In this document: positions 23,389 through 35,237 of the stretch, piece by piece
Numbering within the stretch: the first letter of the stretch is position 1
Layout of the letters: each line of letters starts with the position of its first letter
Source: Bacillaceae bacterium
Lineage (GTDB): Bacteria; Bacillota; Bacilli; Bacillales; Alkalibacillaceae
NCBI GenBank assembly: GCA_017656265.1
Contig: JACDOD010000013.1
Span: 19,650 to 83,649, forward strand
Length of the DNA: 64,000 nt
Direction of reading: 5' to 3'
Program-made: the position numbers and the translations under genes
Notes under the pieces: generated by a model
The model's input: the letters and a program-made list of their open reading frames with translations, nothing else
The model's database searches: none
What the model was told of the DNA's origin: nothing

Positions 23389-23928
23389 ATGAACACATTA
23401 AAAGAACAATACAAACAAGAAGTCGTTCCAGCTTTGATGAATAAATTTAACTATGAATCTGTGATGCAAGTTCCGAAAATCGAAAAGATCGTCATCAACA
23501 TGGGTGTTGGTGATGCTGTACAGAATGCAAAAGCGCTGGATAACGCAGTTGAAGAACTGACCTTAATTTCAGGACAAAAGCCAGCGATTACCCGTGCGAA
23601 AAAATCAATTGCAGGATTCCGCCTTCGTGAGGGAATGCCGATCGGAGCAAAAGTAACCCTTCGCGGTGAGCGCATGTATGACTTTTTACAAAAACTGATC
23701 CACGTTTCACTTCCACGCGTGCGTGACTTCCGCGGAGTATCCAATAAATCCTTTGATGGACGCGGAAACTATACCCTTGGTATTAAAGAACAATTGATTT
23801 TCCCTGAAATTGATTACGATAAAGTGAATAAAGTACGTGGAATGGATATCGTAATTGTTACAACGGCGGAAACTGATGAAGAAGCACGTGAACTTCTTGC
23901 TCAATTAGGCATGCCGTTTAAAAAATAA
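23389..23928 (+). CDS. rplE: 50S ribosomal protein L5
   Basis: L5 (179 aa) binds 5S rRNA and contacts the P-site tRNA and S13 across a subunit bridge. [19 protein letters not shown], the [13 protein letters not shown] loop and [21 protein letters not shown] are all family blocks. AAAGGAGGT precedes the ATG. The gene leads directly to the zinc-type rpsN. Confidence 0.98.
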   Translation: MNTLKEQYKQEVVPALMNKFNYESVMQVPKIEKIVINMGVGDAVQNAKALDNAVEELTLISGQKPAITRAKKSIAGFRLREGMPIGAKVTLRGERMYDFLQKLIHVSLPRVRDFRGVSNKSFDGRGNYTLGIKEQLIFPEIDYDKVNKVRGMDIVIVTTAETDEEARELLAQLGMPFKK

Positions 23929-23937
23929 AAGGGATGA

Positions 23938-24138
<201 letters not shown>

Positions 24139-24167
24139 TCCCAGAATAGGGAAGGAGGTAATGTACA

Positions 24168-24566
24168 ATGACAATGACAGATCCAATTGCAGATATGCTA
24201 ACTCGTATTCGCAATGCTAACATGGTACGACATGAAAAGTTGGAAGTACCTGCTTCTAAACTGAAAAAGGAAATTGCAGAAATTTTAAAGCGCGAAGGTT
24301 TTATCCGCGATTATGAATATATTGAAGACAGCAAGCAAGGAATCTTACGTATTTTCCTTAAATACGGTCCAAACAACGAGCGTGTAATCACTGGTCTGAA
24401 ACGAATCAGCAAACCTGGTTTGCGTGTTTATGCGAAAGCTGATGAACTTCCTCGTGTGTTAAACGGTCTTGGAATTGCGGTTGTTTCCACATCCAAAGGC
24501 GTTTTAACTGATAAGGAAGCACGTCAGCAAGCTGTTGGCGGAGAAGTACTTGCTTATATTTGGTAA
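24168..24566 (+). CDS. rpsH: 30S ribosomal protein S8
   Basis: S8 (132 aa) binds the central domain of 16S rRNA and in enteric bacteria represses the spc operon. [17 protein letters not shown] and the C-terminal GGEVLAYIW are signature ends. AAGGAGG (24152-24158) is 9 nt from ATG 24168 and 15 nt from ATG 24174, so the first is used. This also matches the B. subtilis 132-aa form. Confidence 0.98.
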   Translation: MTMTDPIADMLTRIRNANMVRHEKLEVPASKLKKEIAEILKREGFIRDYEYIEDSKQGILRIFLKYGPNNERVITGLKRISKPGLRVYAKADELPRVLNGLGIAVVSTSKGVLTDKEARQQAVGGEVLAYIW

Positions 24567-24596
24567 TTACTATCGGTATGACAGGAGGTGCAAGGA

Positions 24597-25136
24597 ATGT
24601 CTCGTGTAGGTATTAAGCCACTAGAAATCCCGAACGGTGTAGAAGTGAAAATTGATGAAAACAACACCGTAACTGTTAAAGGTCCAAAAGGTGAACTGAC
24701 GCAAACATTTAACGAAGAACTGACAATCAAAATAGAAGATAATGTTCTTACCGTTGAACGCCCAAGTGACAGTAAAAAACATCGTGCCTTGCATGGAACG
24801 ACTCGCAGCATTATCGGCAATATGGTCGAAGGTGTAACAAAAGGTTTCGAGAAAAGCTTGGAGATCATCGGGGTTGGATACCGTGCCCAAAAGCAGGGCC
24901 AAAAAGTTGTTATTAATGCCGGATACTCACATCCAGTAGAAGTTGAGCAAGAAGATGGAATTGAACTAGAAGTGCCATCAAATACAAAAATTGTTGTAAA
25001 AGGTATCGATAAAGAAAAAGTAGGTGCGGTAGCAGCAAGCATTCGTGCCATTCGTCCGCCTGAGCCTTACAAAGGTAAAGGAATTCGTTACGAAGGCGAA
25101 TATGTACGCCGCAAAGAAGGTAAAACTGCTAAATAA
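24597..25136 (+). CDS. rplF: 50S ribosomal protein L6
   Basis: L6 (179 aa) lies near the sarcin-ricin loop and the GTPase centre; it has two homologous domains. [16 protein letters not shown] begins the first, and the C-terminal [23 protein letters not shown] is the family signature. ATG 24597 is chosen over the in-frame GTG 24588, which lies within the AGGAGGTG ribosome-binding site. Confidence 0.98.
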   Translation: MSRVGIKPLEIPNGVEVKIDENNTVTVKGPKGELTQTFNEELTIKIEDNVLTVERPSDSKKHRALHGTTRSIIGNMVEGVTKGFEKSLEIIGVGYRAQKQGQKVVINAGYSHPVEVEQEDGIELEVPSNTKIVVKGIDKEKVGAVAASIRAIRPPEPYKGKGIRYEGEYVRRKEGKTAK

Positions 25137-25168
25137 TGTTCGGTGAGGAACAGAAAGGAGTGACCTAG

Positions 25169-25531
25169 ATGATCACAAAGCAAGATAAGAACGTAGTACG
25201 CAAAAAACGTCACGCACGTGTGCGCAAAACTGTGTTCGGTACTGCAGAGCGCCCACGCCTGAATATTTATCGTTCCAATAAGCACATCTATGCTCAGCTT
25301 ATTGACGATGTAGCAGGTGTAACCGTGGCAAACGCTTCTACTATTGATAAAGAATTTGACTTAGACTCAACAGGTAATATCGAAGCTGCGAAAAAGGTCG
25401 GCGAAATGATTGCTAAACGTGCAAAAGACAAGGGATATGAAGCCGTTGTTTTTGATCGCGGAGGTTACTTATACCATGGACGTGTAAAAGCTTTAGCAGA
25501 CGCAGCACGTGAAGCAGGCCTTAAATTTTAA
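25169..25531 (+). CDS. rplR: 50S ribosomal protein L18
   Basis: L18 (120 aa) is the third 5S rRNA-binding protein, with L5 and L25. The basic N-terminal tail [27 protein letters not shown] and the C-terminal [26 protein letters not shown] are conserved. AAAGGAGTG precedes the ATG. Confidence 0.98.
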   Translation: MITKQDKNVVRKKRHARVRKTVFGTAERPRLNIYRSNKHIYAQLIDDVAGVTVANASTIDKEFDLDSTGNIEAAKKVGEMIAKRAKDKGYEAVVFDRGGYLYHGRVKALADAAREAGLKF

Positions 25532-25552
25532 TCGTAAAAAGGAGGGAAAAAC

Positions 25553-26056
25553 ATGCGTAAACATATTGACCCGAATAAATTGGACCTTGAAGAACGTGTA
25601 GTAACAGTCAACCGTGTAGCTAAAGTAGTAAAAGGTGGACGCCGTTTCCGCTTTACTGCCCTGGTTGTTGTTGGAGATAAAAAAGGCCATGTAGGATTTG
25701 GAACAGGAAAAGCACAAGAGGTACCAGATGCGATTCGCAAAGCGATTGAAGATGCCAAGAAAAACCTGATTACAGTACCAATCGTAGGTACAACTATCCC
25801 ACACGAAGTAACTGGCAGATTCGGCGCGGGAAGCATCTTAATGAAACCTGCTTCTGAGGGTACGGGAATCATCGCTGGTGGTCCGGTACGTGCGGTACTA
25901 GAACTTGCAGGTGTTGGAGACATCCTATCTAAATCATTGGGTTCCAACACACCAATTAACATGGTTCGTGCTACAGTACAGGGATTAAAAGAGCTTAAAA
26001 CAGCTGAAGAAGTTGCAAAACTGCGTGGCAAGTCTGTAGAGGAACTGTTAGGATAA
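25553..26056 (+). CDS. rpsE: 30S ribosomal protein S5
   Basis: S5 (167 aa) lies at the mRNA entry and affects fidelity and spectinomycin binding. The spectinomycin-contact loop [13 protein letters not shown] is wild type. The S5 signature continues with [29 protein letters not shown] precedes the ATG. The gene is followed after 13 nt by rpmD. Confidence 0.98.
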   Translation: MRKHIDPNKLDLEERVVTVNRVAKVVKGGRRFRFTALVVVGDKKGHVGFGTGKAQEVPDAIRKAIEDAKKNLITVPIVGTTIPHEVTGRFGAGSILMKPASEGTGIIAGGPVRAVLELAGVGDILSKSLGSNTPINMVRATVQGLKELKTAEEVAKLRGKSVEELLG

Positions 26057-26069
26057 GGAGGGAAATCAA

Positions 26070-26252
26070 ATGGCTAAAAAACTAGAAATAACCCTCGAAA
26101 GAAGTGTAATTGGCAGACCACAGGATCAGCGCGATACGGTTAAAGCACTTGGTCTAAAAAAGATTCGTCATACTGTTGTTCATGACGATAATCCTGCTAT
26201 TCGCGGAATGGTAAATAAAGTGTCTCATCTTGTTACGGTGAAAGAAGTTTAA
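26070..26252 (+). CDS. rpmD: 50S ribosomal protein L30
   Basis: L30 (60 aa) is a small surface protein of the 50S subunit. [29 protein letters not shown] is the signature region. AAGGAGGG precedes the ATG. Length is normal for bacilli, and it keeps its place between rpsE and rplO. Confidence 0.97.
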   Translation: MAKKLEITLERSVIGRPQDQRDTVKALGLKKIRHTVVHDDNPAIRGMVNKVSHLVTVKEV

Positions 26253-26285
26253 TGGAAGAAAAGCGAGAAAGAGGAGGTGCTCCAC

Positions 26286-26726
26286 ATGAAACTTCATGAA
26301 TTAAAGCCAGCAGAAGGATCTCGTAAAAAACGCAACCGTGTCGGTCGAGGAATGGCTTCTGGTAACGGTAAAACATCTGGCCGCGGTCACAAAGGTCAAA
26401 AAGCCCGTTCCGGTGGCGGTGTGCGCCCGGGTTTTGAAGGAGGGCAAACACCTTTATTCCAGCGCCTGCCTAAACGCGGTTTTACCAATATTAACCGGAA
26501 AGAATACGCTATTGTAAACCTTGAAACACTAAACCGTTTTGAAGAAGGTACAGAGATTACACCTGAATTGCTTCTAGAAACTGGAGTAATCAGCAAACTG
26601 AAATCTGGCGTAAAAATTCTTGGTAATGGAAAACTTGAGAAAAAGCTGACAGTAAAAGCTCACAAGTTCTCTGCTTCCGCAAAAGAAGCCATTGAAGCGG
26701 CTGGCGGGAAAACTGAGGTGGTTTAA
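26286..26726 (+). CDS. rplO: 50S ribosomal protein L15
   Basis: L15 (146 aa) has a long basic, Gly-rich N-terminal extension ([26 protein letters not shown]) that threads into 23S rRNA and a globular C-terminal domain. ATG 26286 is used; the in-frame GTG 26277 overlaps the GAGGAGGTG site. The stop shares one base with the secY start (TAATG). Confidence 0.98.
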   Translation: MKLHELKPAEGSRKKRNRVGRGMASGNGKTSGRGHKGQKARSGGGVRPGFEGGQTPLFQRLPKRGFTNINRKEYAIVNLETLNRFEEGTEITPELLLETGVISKLKSGVKILGNGKLEKKLTVKAHKFSASAKEAIEAAGGKTEVV

Positions 26727-28021
26727 TGTTCCGTACAATCTCCAATTTTATGCGCGTGCACGATATTCGGCGCAAAATTATTTTTACATTATTAATGCTG
26801 GTCATATTTCGTCTGGGTACCTTTATTCCGGTGCCATACACGGATAAAGACGCGATTGACTTTATGAACGAAAACAATGTTTTTGGTTTTCTCAATACCT
26901 TTGGAGGCGGAGCGTTAAGTCAGTTCTCCATCTTTGCGATGGGAATTATGCCTTACATCACGGCCTCCATTATTGTGCAGCTCCTGCAAATGGATGTTGT
27001 GCCTAAGTTTGCAGAATGGAAAAAGCAGGGTGAAGTTGGCCGGAAGAAGCTGGCTCAGGTTACCCGATATGGAACAGTGGTTCTTGCTTTTGTTCAGGCC
27101 ATTGTCATGTCAGTTGGGTTTAATGCACTGACTGAAGGAATGTTAATTCAGAACCCTGGTCCGTTTACTTATTTTGTCATTGCCATGGTGCTTACAACAG
27201 GAACTGCATTTTTAATGTGGCTTGGCGAACAAATTACAGCACATGGTGTCGGTAACGGAATTTCCATTCTCATCTTTGCTGGTATTGTGGCAGCAATACC
27301 AAATGGGGTTAACCAGCTTTATGCTCAGTATATCCAGGATGCCGGGGATCAGTTGTTCCTTAACCTGGTCATTGTAGCACTTATTGTGCTGGTTACTCTG
27401 GCGGTAATTGTGGGTGTTATTTATATCCAGCAGGCATTGCGTAAAATTCCGATCCAGTATGCGAAGCGGATGGTAAATCGCACTCCGGTTGGCGGACATT
27501 CCACTCATTTGCCATTAAAAGTTAATGCAGCAGGAGTGATTCCGGTTATCTTTGCGATATCCTTCATCATTGCGCCAAGAACGATTGCACAATTTTTCCC
27601 GGATAATCAAATTGCAAGAGTTCTTGCGGATGATATCTTTAACTATAACGACCCGGTAGGAATGACGATTTATGCAGCATTAATTATCGCCTTTACGTAT
27701 TTCTATACATTTGTGCAGGTGAACCCTGAACAAATGGCTGAAAACCTGAAAAAGCAGGGCGGATATGTACCTGGAATTCGTCCGGGTAAAAATACGGAGA
27801 TCTATTTAACCCGTGTGATCTATCGTTTAACATTTGTCGGATCCATTTTCCTGGCAGCTGTCTCTGTGTTGCCTATTATTTTAGGTACTATGGCTAACTT
27901 GCCGGCAGCTGTTCAAATTGGCGGAACAAGTTTGCTCATCGTTGTGGGTGTTGCCCTGGAAACGATGAAACAACTTGAAAGCCAGTTAGTGAAGCGTCAC
28001 TACAAAGGTTTTATTAAATAG
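26726..28021 (+). CDS. secY: Preprotein translocase channel subunit SecY
   Basis: SecY (431 aa) forms the membrane channel of the Sec translocon. About ten hydrophobic segments are visible, beginning at residues 15-35. The plug region after TM1 (FGGGALSQFSIFAMGIMPYI) and the cytoplasmic loops that bind SecA and ribosomes (GKNTEIYLTRVIYRLT) are present. Start and stop are coupled to rplO by a 1-nt overlap. adk begins 33 nt downstream. Confidence 0.98.
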   Translation: MFRTISNFMRVHDIRRKIIFTLLMLVIFRLGTFIPVPYTDKDAIDFMNENNVFGFLNTFGGGALSQFSIFAMGIMPYITASIIVQLLQMDVVPKFAEWKKQGEVGRKKLAQVTRYGTVVLAFVQAIVMSVGFNALTEGMLIQNPGPFTYFVIAMVLTTGTAFLMWLGEQITAHGVGNGISILIFAGIVAAIPNGVNQLYAQYIQDAGDQLFLNLVIVALIVLVTLAVIVGVIYIQQALRKIPIQYAKRMVNRTPVGGHSTHLPLKVNAAGVIPVIFAISFIIAPRTIAQFFPDNQIARVLADDIFNYNDPVGMTIYAALIIAFTYFYTFVQVNPEQMAENLKKQGGYVPGIRPGKNTEIYLTRVIYRLTFVGSIFLAAVSVLPIILGTMANLPAAVQIGGTSLLIVVGVALETMKQLESQLVKRHYKGFIK

Positions 28022-28033
28022 AACTTTTAATGA

Positions 28034-28704
<671 letters not shown>

Positions 28705-28705
<1 letters not shown>

Positions 28706-29451
28706 TGATCATATGTAAAACGCCACGGGAAATTGAAATTATGCGTGAAGCCGGCAAAATTGTGGCATTAACCCATAAGGAATTGCAGAAGCATATTCAG
28801 CCGGGTGTCACAACTAAGGAGCTGGACCGTATTGCTGAAAAGTTCATCCGCAGTATGGGTGCAATTCCTTCTTTTAAAGGGTATAATGGATTTCGTGGTA
28901 GTATTTGCACATCTGTAAATGACGAGCTTGTACACGGTATCCCCGGAAATCGCAAGTTAAAGGAAGGGGATATCATCAGTATTGATATCGGTGCCAAATA
29001 TAATGGATATCATGGTGACTCAGCGTGGACGTATCCAGTTGGAGACATCGATGAGGATTCAATAGAGCTTCTGGAAGTCACAGAAAAGTCCTTGTTCAAA
29101 GGGCTTGATGAGGCTAAACCTGGTGTGAGGCTATCAAATATATCTCATGCCATTCAGACTTATGTAGAACCAAAGGGTTATTCCATTGTACGGGAATACG
29201 TTGGTCACGGTGTAGGTCAGGATTTGCATGAGGATCCGCAAATTCCTCACTTCGGTCCGCCGAACATGGGTCCACGTTTAAAGCCAGGAATGGTTCTGGC
29301 CATAGAACCGATGGTCAACGCCGGTGAACGTTATGTACGGACACTTGACGATGGCTGGACTGTCGTTACTGTGGATGGCAAACGCTGTGCTCACTTTGAA
29401 CACACCATTGCCATTACCGATGATGGTTTTGAAATTTTGACAAAAGCCTAA
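28705..29451 (+). CDS. map: Methionine aminopeptidase type I
   Basis: MetAP (248 aa) removes the initiator methionine from nascent proteins after deformylation. The five dimetal ligands are D94, D105, H168, E201 and E232, in the pita-bread fold; the [12 protein letters not shown] signature surrounds H168. There is no N-terminal zinc extension. It is coupled to adk by a 1-nt overlap and sits next to infA, as in other bacilli. Confidence 0.97.
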
Positions 29452-29467
29452 GTGAAGGTGATTATAG

Positions 29468-29778
29468 TTGAACGAATCTGAGCCGAGTCCGCGAATAGGA
29501 CAGATTGTCCAGGTTGTCCAGGGAAGAGAAACCGGAAAATACATGGTGGTTATTGAGGTTTTGGATGAGCGCTTTGTGCTGCTCGCTGACGGAGAAAAGC
29601 GCAAGGTCAATAAACCAAAGAAAAAAAATATACACCATGTTGAACTCACAGATTATATTGCACCGGAAGTAAGAGACAGCATTTTAGAAACTGGCCGAGT
29701 GACAAACGGGAAATTACGGTTTGTCTTATCAAAATTTGTCAAGGAACATGTGAATTATGGAAGAAGGGAGATCAACTG

Positions 29779-29779
<1 letters not shown>
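29468..29779 (+). CDS. KOW-domain RNA-binding protein (L14e-like)
   Basis: This 103-aa basic protein carries an N-terminal KOW-type fold ([21 protein letters not shown], residues about 7-27) followed by a lysine-rich stretch ([15 protein letters not shown]). Bacilli keep such a gene between map and infA, and it is annotated by similarity to the ribosomal protein L14e/L6e KOW domain. The start is TTG after GAAGGTG. Its stop overlaps the infA start (TGATGG), which points to a role with translation initiation or the ribosome. The function is not established. Confidence 0.85.
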
Positions 29780-30145
<366 letters not shown>

Positions 30146-30170
30146 AATTTGAAGGAGGTGCGTCTTAAGA

Positions 30171-30536
30171 ATGGCACGTATTGCAGGTGTTGATATTCCT
30201 CGTGAAAAACGAGTTGTAATCTCATTGACATACATTTACGGTATCGGTAAAACAAGAGCACAGCAAATCTTAAAAGATGCAGGTGTTTCTGAAGATACCC
30301 GGGTACGTGATTTGACAGAGGATGAGTTAAGCAGAATCCGTAAAGAGGTTGACAAGTATACCGTTGAAGGTGACTTGCGCCGAGAAGTTTCTCTAAACAT
30401 CAAGCGTCTGATCGAAATTGGTTCTTACCGCGGAATCCGTCATCGCCGTGGGCTTCCTGTACGCGGTCAAAATACGAAAAACAACTCTCGTACCCGCAAA
30501 GGTCCACGCCGTACAGTAGCGAACAAGAAAAAGTAA
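30171..30536 (+). CDS. rpsM: 30S ribosomal protein S13
   Basis: S13 (121 aa) tops the 30S head and bridges to L5. The helix-two-turn-helix region [12 protein letters not shown] and the basic C-terminal tail [29 protein letters not shown], which touches tRNAs, are intact. GGAGGTGCG precedes the ATG. Confidence 0.98.
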   Translation: MARIAGVDIPREKRVVISLTYIYGIGKTRAQQILKDAGVSEDTRVRDLTEDELSRIRKEVDKYTVEGDLRREVSLNIKRLIEIGSYRGIRHRRGLPVRGQNTKNNSRTRKGPRRTVANKKK

Positions 30537-30553
30537 AGGAGGTTAGTTGATTA

Positions 30554-30946
30554 ATGGCTCGTAAAACTACAACTCGCAGAAAGCGTCGTGTGAAAAAGAA
30601 TATCGAATCGGGTATTGCACATATCCGTTCAACATTTAACAATACAATCGTAACGATTACAGATGTTCAAGGAAATACAATCAGCTGGAGCAGCGCTGGT
30701 GCACTTGGATTCAAAGGTTCTCGTAAGTCTACACCATTTGCTGCACAAATGGCTGCAGAAGCGGCAGCTAAAGCTTCTATGGAACACGGAGTGAAAACCA
30801 TTGAAGTAGCCGTTAAAGGTCCTGGAGCAGGTCGTGAAGCAGCTATTCGTGCCCTCCAGGCAGCTGGTCTGGAAGTAACAGCTATTCGTGATGTTACACC
30901 AGTACCGCATAACGGTTGCCGCCCACCAAAACGTCGTCGTGTGTAA
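30554..30946 (+). CDS. rpsK: 30S ribosomal protein S11
   Basis: S11 (130 aa) lies on the 30S platform and contacts mRNA upstream of the P site. [15 protein letters not shown] and the C-terminal [18 protein letters not shown] are almost invariant. AAAGGAGG precedes the ATG by about 11 nt. A 186-nt gap with its own promoter separates it from rpoA. Confidence 0.98.
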   Translation: MARKTTTRRKRRVKKNIESGIAHIRSTFNNTIVTITDVQGNTISWSSAGALGFKGSRKSTPFAAQMAAEAAAKASMEHGVKTIEVAVKGPGAGREAAIRALQAAGLEVTAIRDVTPVPHNGCRPPKRRRV

Positions 30947-30963
30947 TTGGGTTGTATAGTAAT

Positions 30964-30992
30964 TTGTCACCCTGTCAATAATGGGTTATGAT
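30964..30992 (+). promoter_or_regulatory. Internal promoter upstream of rpoA
   Basis: TTGTCA at 30964-30969 and TATGAT at 30987-30992 are 17 bp apart, in the 186-nt gap after rpsK. The following roughly 140 nt is an untranslated, GC-richer leader with self-complementary parts, so rpoA-rplQ can be transcribed separately. Confidence 0.65.
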
Positions 30993-31132
30993 AGCTTAAA
31001 CAGCAATGCACGGTACAACAGGACGAACTTAATATGCTTTGTGTCTTCCACGGGGGACTTGCCTACCTGAGGAATTTCGGTTAGACAGGGGTCTGGCCGG
31101 GGTTTCGACGTTTTGAAGGAGGGTTTTATTGA

Positions 31133-32077
31133 ATGATCGAAATTGAGAAACCAAAAATTGAAACGGTTGAAATCAGCGATGATGCCACATTTGGAAAGTT
31201 TGTGGTGGAACCGCTGGAACGCGGATATGGTACAACTTTAGGGAACTCCTTGCGTCGTATCCTGTTATCCTCACTTCCTGGCGCTGCTGTAACATCTGTA
31301 CAAATAGACGGGGTATTGCATGAGTTTTCAACGATTGATGGTGTTGTAGAAGATGTTACAACCATCATTTTAAACTTAAAGAAACTGGCCTTGAAAATTT
31401 ACTCAGATGAAGAGAAGACGATGGAAATTGATGTTCAGGGAGAAGGAACTGTTACGGCTGCAGATATCACACATGATAGTGATGTGGAAATCTTAAATCC
31501 GGATTTGCACATTGCTACCCTTGCCAGTAACGGACATTTGCGGATGCGTTTAACAGCTCAGCGCGGCCGGGGCTACCAGCCTGCTGATGCGAATAAAAAA
31601 GAAGACCAGCCATACGGGGTTATTCCAGTTGACTCCATCTTCACACCAGTTTCAAGAGTGACCTACCAGGTGGAAAACACTCGTGTAGGTCAGGTGACAA
31701 ATTTTGATAAGCTGACACTTGATGTATGGACTGATGGAAGTATTCGGCCAGAAGAAGCTGTATCACTTGGTGCTAAAATTCTAACAGAACACTTAAACAT
31801 CTTTGTTGGTCTGACAGATGAAGCACAAAACGCAGAAATCATGGTAGAAAAAGAAGAAGATCAAAAAGAAAAAGTATTAGAAATGACCATTGAAGAACTA
31901 GATTTATCTGTGCGTTCCTATAACTGTCTGAAACGTGCTGGTATCAATACCGTTCAGGAATTGACACAAAAGACAGAAGAAGATATGATGAAGGTTCGTA
32001 ACCTTGGACGAAAATCGCTTGACGAAGTGAAATCAAAACTGGACGAACTTGGCTTAAGTTTACGTAAAGAAGATTAA
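31133..32077 (+). CDS. rpoA: DNA-directed RNA polymerase subunit alpha
   Basis: Alpha (314 aa) dimerises through its N-terminal domain to start polymerase assembly; the C-terminal domain binds UP elements and activators. The N-terminal domain contains [18 protein letters not shown]. The C-terminal domain, about residues 250-310, has [19 protein letters not shown] and the [15 protein letters not shown] helix-hairpin-helix. A TTGAAGGAGGG site precedes the ATG. rplQ follows after 44 nt. Confidence 0.98.
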   Translation: MIEIEKPKIETVEISDDATFGKFVVEPLERGYGTTLGNSLRRILLSSLPGAAVTSVQIDGVLHEFSTIDGVVEDVTTIILNLKKLALKIYSDEEKTMEIDVQGEGTVTAADITHDSDVEILNPDLHIATLASNGHLRMRLTAQRGRGYQPADANKKEDQPYGVIPVDSIFTPVSRVTYQVENTRVGQVTNFDKLTLDVWTDGSIRPEEAVSLGAKILTEHLNIFVGLTDEAQNAEIMVEKEEDQKEKVLEMTIEELDLSVRSYNCLKRAGINTVQELTQKTEEDMMKVRNLGRKSLDEVKSKLDELGLSLRKED

Positions 32078-32121
32078 TATATAGAACATCGGAAGATTTT
32101 CCTGAAGAAGGAGGGAATACA

Positions 32122-32481
32122 ATGGGTAAAGCAAAACTAGGCCGTACAACAGAACAGCGTATGGCATTGCTTCGTAACCTGGCAACAGACTTAATTATCC
32201 ATGAACGTGTGGAAACAACTGAAGCAAAAGCAAAAGAGCTGCGTTCTGTTGTTGAAAAAATGATTACCCTTGGAAAACGCGGCGATCTTCACGCACGTCG
32301 CCAGGCTGCAGCTTTCCTTCGCCGTGTAAAAGATGAAGAAGGAGAGCAGGATGCACTTCAAAAACTCTTCTCTGATATTGCACCACGCTATGAAGATCGT
32401 CAGGGAGGATATACAAGAATTCTTAAGCTTGGACCACGCCGTGGAGACGGAGCTAAAATGGTGATTATTGAACTTGTATAA
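32122..32481 (+). CDS. rplQ: 50S ribosomal protein L17
   Basis: L17 (119 aa) lies at the tunnel exit side of 50[22 protein letters not shown] and the C-terminal [21 protein letters not shown] are conserved. AAGGAGGG precedes the ATG. It is the last gene of the S10-spc-alpha block and is followed by a terminator. Confidence 0.98.
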   Translation: MGKAKLGRTTEQRMALLRNLATDLIIHERVETTEAKAKELRSVVEKMITLGKRGDLHARRQAAAFLRRVKDEEGEQDALQKLFSDIAPRYEDRQGGYTRILKLGPRRGDGAKMVIIELV

Positions 32482-32497
32482 ATGGATGTTATATTCA

Positions 32498-32548
32498 AAA
32501 GGGCAGGTCAGGATCTCAATGGGAGAGAATGAACCGGGCCCTTTTTTT
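32498..32548 (+). terminator. Terminator after rplQ
   Basis: AAAGGGC (32498-32504) pairs with GCCCTTT (32538-32544), enclosing a smaller CTC/GAG hairpin, and the 3' arm continues into TTTTTTT to 32548. It ends the ribosomal transcript before the ECF transporter genes. Confidence 0.75.
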
Positions 32549-32746
32549 GTATGGTTAAAAAGGATTCAGCCTGATATTGGTTCGATCATTATGCAGGAAC
32601 CTTATGTATATAGGGTTTCCAAATCTCAGATAAAATTCAATAGTTCATATGTAGAATTAAAGAACAGTTATGATAAAATGAATGATATTGTAATAACTTT
32701 ATATTTCCCGGGTAATAAAATGTCGAGAGGAGCGGAGGTGCAGGAG

Positions 32747-33586
32747 TTGGAGCAGAGTTTTATTCAGTTCAACCATGTGTTTTTCCAGTATGGTGCCAAT
32801 GAGCCATGGGCACTGGATGATTTATCACTGGACATCAAAAAAAATGAATTTGTCGCTATTATCGGGCATAATGGCTCTGGGAAATCGACGATTGCTAAGT
32901 TAATGAATGGCCTATTATTTCCTCAGAAAGGGGAAATTCTTGTAGATGGATTGCAGGTTCAGGAAGAAACCGTATGGGATGTGCGAAAAAAAGTAGGAAT
33001 GGTTTTTCAAAACCCGGATAATCAATTTGTAGGAACGACGGTAGAAGATGATGTCGCATTTGGTCTTGAAAACCATGGAGTCCCCCGTGAAGACATGCTG
33101 AAACGAATGGAACAGAGCCTGCAGGCGGTTGGCATGCTGGATTATCGCAAGCATGAGCCACACCGTTTATCCGGAGGGCAAAAACAGCGGGTGGCTATTG
33201 CCAGTGTTCTGGCTGTCGCTCCGGAGCTCATCATTTTGGATGAAGCAACAGCCATGCTTGATCCGAAAGGCAGAACAGAAATTATGAAAACAGTGCAAGA
33301 AATTCGCCAACAACGGGATGTATCCATATTAATGATTACCCATGATTTAAATGAGGTTACTTTCGCGGACCGGGTAATCGTGATGAATCAGGGCAAGAAA
33401 CTGCTGGAAGGTACTCCTGCTGAAGTATTTCAGCATCATGAAACGCTTTTGGAGATTGGACTTGATATCCCCTTTGTAACCAAACTGGCTGCTGAATTGA
33501 AACAGCAGGGGATGAAGTTGACGAAAGAACCATTAAATCAAAAGGAATTGTTGGAGGAACTATGGACATTACATTCAAGCAGGTAA
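32747..33586 (+). CDS. ecfA1: ECF transporter ATPase EcfA1
   Basis: EcfA1 (279 aa) is one of two ABC ATPases that power the shared energy-coupling module for vitamin uptake. Walker [10 protein letters not shown] is at residues 40-48; LSGGQKQR and LIILDEAT follow. An in-frame opening runs upstream to 32468, but that part includes a terminator and has no homology. GGAGGTG at 32734-32740 lies 6 nt before TTG 32747, which is taken as the start. The 3' end overlaps ecfA2 by 25 nt. Confidence 0.93.
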   Translation: MEQSFIQFNHVFFQYGANEPWALDDLSLDIKKNEFVAIIGHNGSGKSTIAKLMNGLLFPQKGEILVDGLQVQEETVWDVRKKVGMVFQNPDNQFVGTTVEDDVAFGLENHGVPREDMLKRMEQSLQAVGMLDYRKHEPHRLSGGQKQRVAIASVLAVAPELIILDEATAMLDPKGRTEIMKTVQEIRQQRDVSILMITHDLNEVTFADRVIVMNQGKKLLEGTPAEVFQHHETLLEIGLDIPFVTKLAAELKQQGMKLTKEPLNQKELLEELWTLHSSR

Positions 33587-34434
33587 GTCACATCTATCAG
33601 CCGAATACTCCATTTGCGTTTCATGCCTTAAAGGATGTTTCGTTTCATATTCCATCTGGTTCCTATGTGGCGATCATCGGACATACCGGATCAGGCAAGT
33701 CAACGTTAATCCAGCACTTAAACGGTCTGTTAAGTCCTACGGAAGGTTTAGTTCAAATTGGTGACTTTCAACTGGAGCCGGGCAAAAAACCAAAAGATAT
33801 CAAAGAATTACGCAAGCATGTAGGCGTTGTCTTTCAATATCCTGAACATCAGCTTTTTGAGGAAACCGTTAAGAAGGATATTATGTTCGGGCCGATGAAC
33901 TTTGGGGCAGAGGAAAAAGAAATGGAAGAGCGCATTCCCGAAATTCTTCAGGCGGTACAACTGCCTGAACATGTTCTCGAACGATCTCCCTTTGATTTAA
34001 GCGGAGGTCAGATGAGACGAGCGGCTATTGCCGGGGTGTTAATGATGGATCCGCGGGTCCTTGTGTTAGATGAACCAACTGCAGGGCTTGATCCGGGGGG
34101 ACAGCGGGAAATCATGGACATGTTTTACCGCCTCCACAAAGAAAAGAAAATGACAACGATCCTAGTCACCCACAGCATGGAAGATGCCATGAAATATGCA
34201 GATTATGTACTGATCATGAATCATGGGAAATTATATATGGAAGGGAAGCCGGCGGAGGTCTTTGTTCAGAAAGACGAGTTGGAAAAAGTCGGGCTTGGGG
34301 TGCCAGAAGTGATTGAGTTTTTGAATACGTTTGAGCAGACCTTTGGTGCCAGCATCCCTTTTCAAGGGCAGGATATTCCGAAACTGGCCCGTGAGATGCT
34401 TCGAGTCATGAAAAGGGGTGAACATGATGAATAA
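33562..34434 (+). CDS. ecfA2: ECF transporter ATPase EcfA2
   Basis: EcfA2 (290 aa) pairs with EcfA1 on the cytoplasmic side of EcfT. Walker [10 protein letters not shown], the family-specific signature DLSGGQMRR, and Walker [11 protein letters not shown] are present. TTGGAGGAAC precedes the ATG within the end of ecfA1. The 3' end overlaps ecfT. No substrate-binding S component lies nearby, so this is a shared (group II) module used by scattered S components. Confidence 0.96.
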   Translation: MDITFKQVSHIYQPNTPFAFHALKDVSFHIPSGSYVAIIGHTGSGKSTLIQHLNGLLSPTEGLVQIGDFQLEPGKKPKDIKELRKHVGVVFQYPEHQLFEETVKKDIMFGPMNFGAEEKEMEERIPEILQAVQLPEHVLERSPFDLSGGQMRRAAIAGVLMMDPRVLVLDEPTAGLDPGGQREIMDMFYRLHKEKKMTTILVTHSMEDAMKYADYVLIMNHGKLYMEGKPAEVFVQKDELEKVGLGVPEVIEFLNTFEQTFGASIPFQGQDIPKLAREMLRVMKRGEHDE

Positions 34435-35224
34435 CTCCTTTATTATCGGTCAGTATGTCCCGGGGGAGTCGATGATACACCGTCTGGACCCCAGGACGAA
34501 GATTACGGTCATTTTCTTTTTTGTGGTCATTATCTTTTTTGCGAATTCATTATACAGTTATAGTTTATTAGCCATTTTTGCCCTAATCAGTGCTCTGATG
34601 ACAAGAATTCCGCCCGGCTATATTATCAAAGGGCTGAAACCGGTATGGCTGTTAGTCATTTTCACCTTCCTTCTGCATCTGTTTGTCACGAAAGAAGGGG
34701 AAGTGTTATTTCAACTTTTTTCATTTAATGTCTATTCAGGTGCTTTGATTCAGGGGTTTGCGATTTCACTCAGATTTTTCCTTTTAATTCTAATGACTTC
34801 TCTGCTTACCTTAACTACGACGCCGATTGCGATTACAGACGCCATTGAAGATATGCTGGGTCCGTTGAAGAAAGTCCGTTTCCCGGTACACGAACTGGCG
34901 CTAATGATGTCCATCTCCCTGAGGTTTATTCCCACATTAATGCAGGAGACGGAAAAAATTTCGAAGGCTCAGGCTTCCAGGGGTGTGGATTTTCGGACAG
35001 GACCATTAAAAGAACGGATTAAGGCGATCGTACCATTGCTGGTTCCATTATTTGTAAGCGCCTTTAAGCGGGCAGAAGAACTTGCGATGGCAATGGAAGC
35101 CCGGGGATATAAAGGCGGTGAGGGACGAACAAAATTCAGGGAATTAAAGCTTGAAACCAGCGACTATCTGATTTTTGGCATTTTTACTTTGGTGTTTGTT
35201 CTGTTCTGGCTGGTACGATCCTGA
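34424..35224 (+). CDS. ecfT: ECF transporter transmembrane subunit EcfT
   Basis: EcfT (266 aa) is the membrane scaffold that couples ATP hydrolysis to S-component toppling. About five to six hydrophobic segments are visible in residues 25-150 and at the C-terminus. The cytoplasmic coupling helices carry the short Arg-Gly motifs ASRG (in AQASRGVDF) and ARG (in AMEARGYKG). ATG 34424 is preferred to GTG 34418, which lies in the AAAGGGGTG site. The gene overlaps ecfA2 by 11 nt. Confidence 0.95.
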   Translation: MMNNSFIIGQYVPGESMIHRLDPRTKITVIFFFVVIIFFANSLYSYSLLAIFALISALMTRIPPGYIIKGLKPVWLLVIFTFLLHLFVTKEGEVLFQLFSFNVYSGALIQGFAISLRFFLLILMTSLLTLTTTPIAITDAIEDMLGPLKKVRFPVHELALMMSISLRFIPTLMQETEKISKAQASRGVDFRTGPLKERIKAIVPLLVPLFVSAFKRAEELAMAMEARGYKGGEGRTKFRELKLETSDYLIFGIFTLVFVLFWLVRS

Positions 35225-35237
35225 TGGAGGTGAAAGG

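Noticed and set aside
32468..32746. 93-codon upstream extension of ecfA1
   Set aside because: It overlaps the rplQ 3' end and the terminator at 32498-32548, and a good GGAGGTG site lies before TTG 32747.
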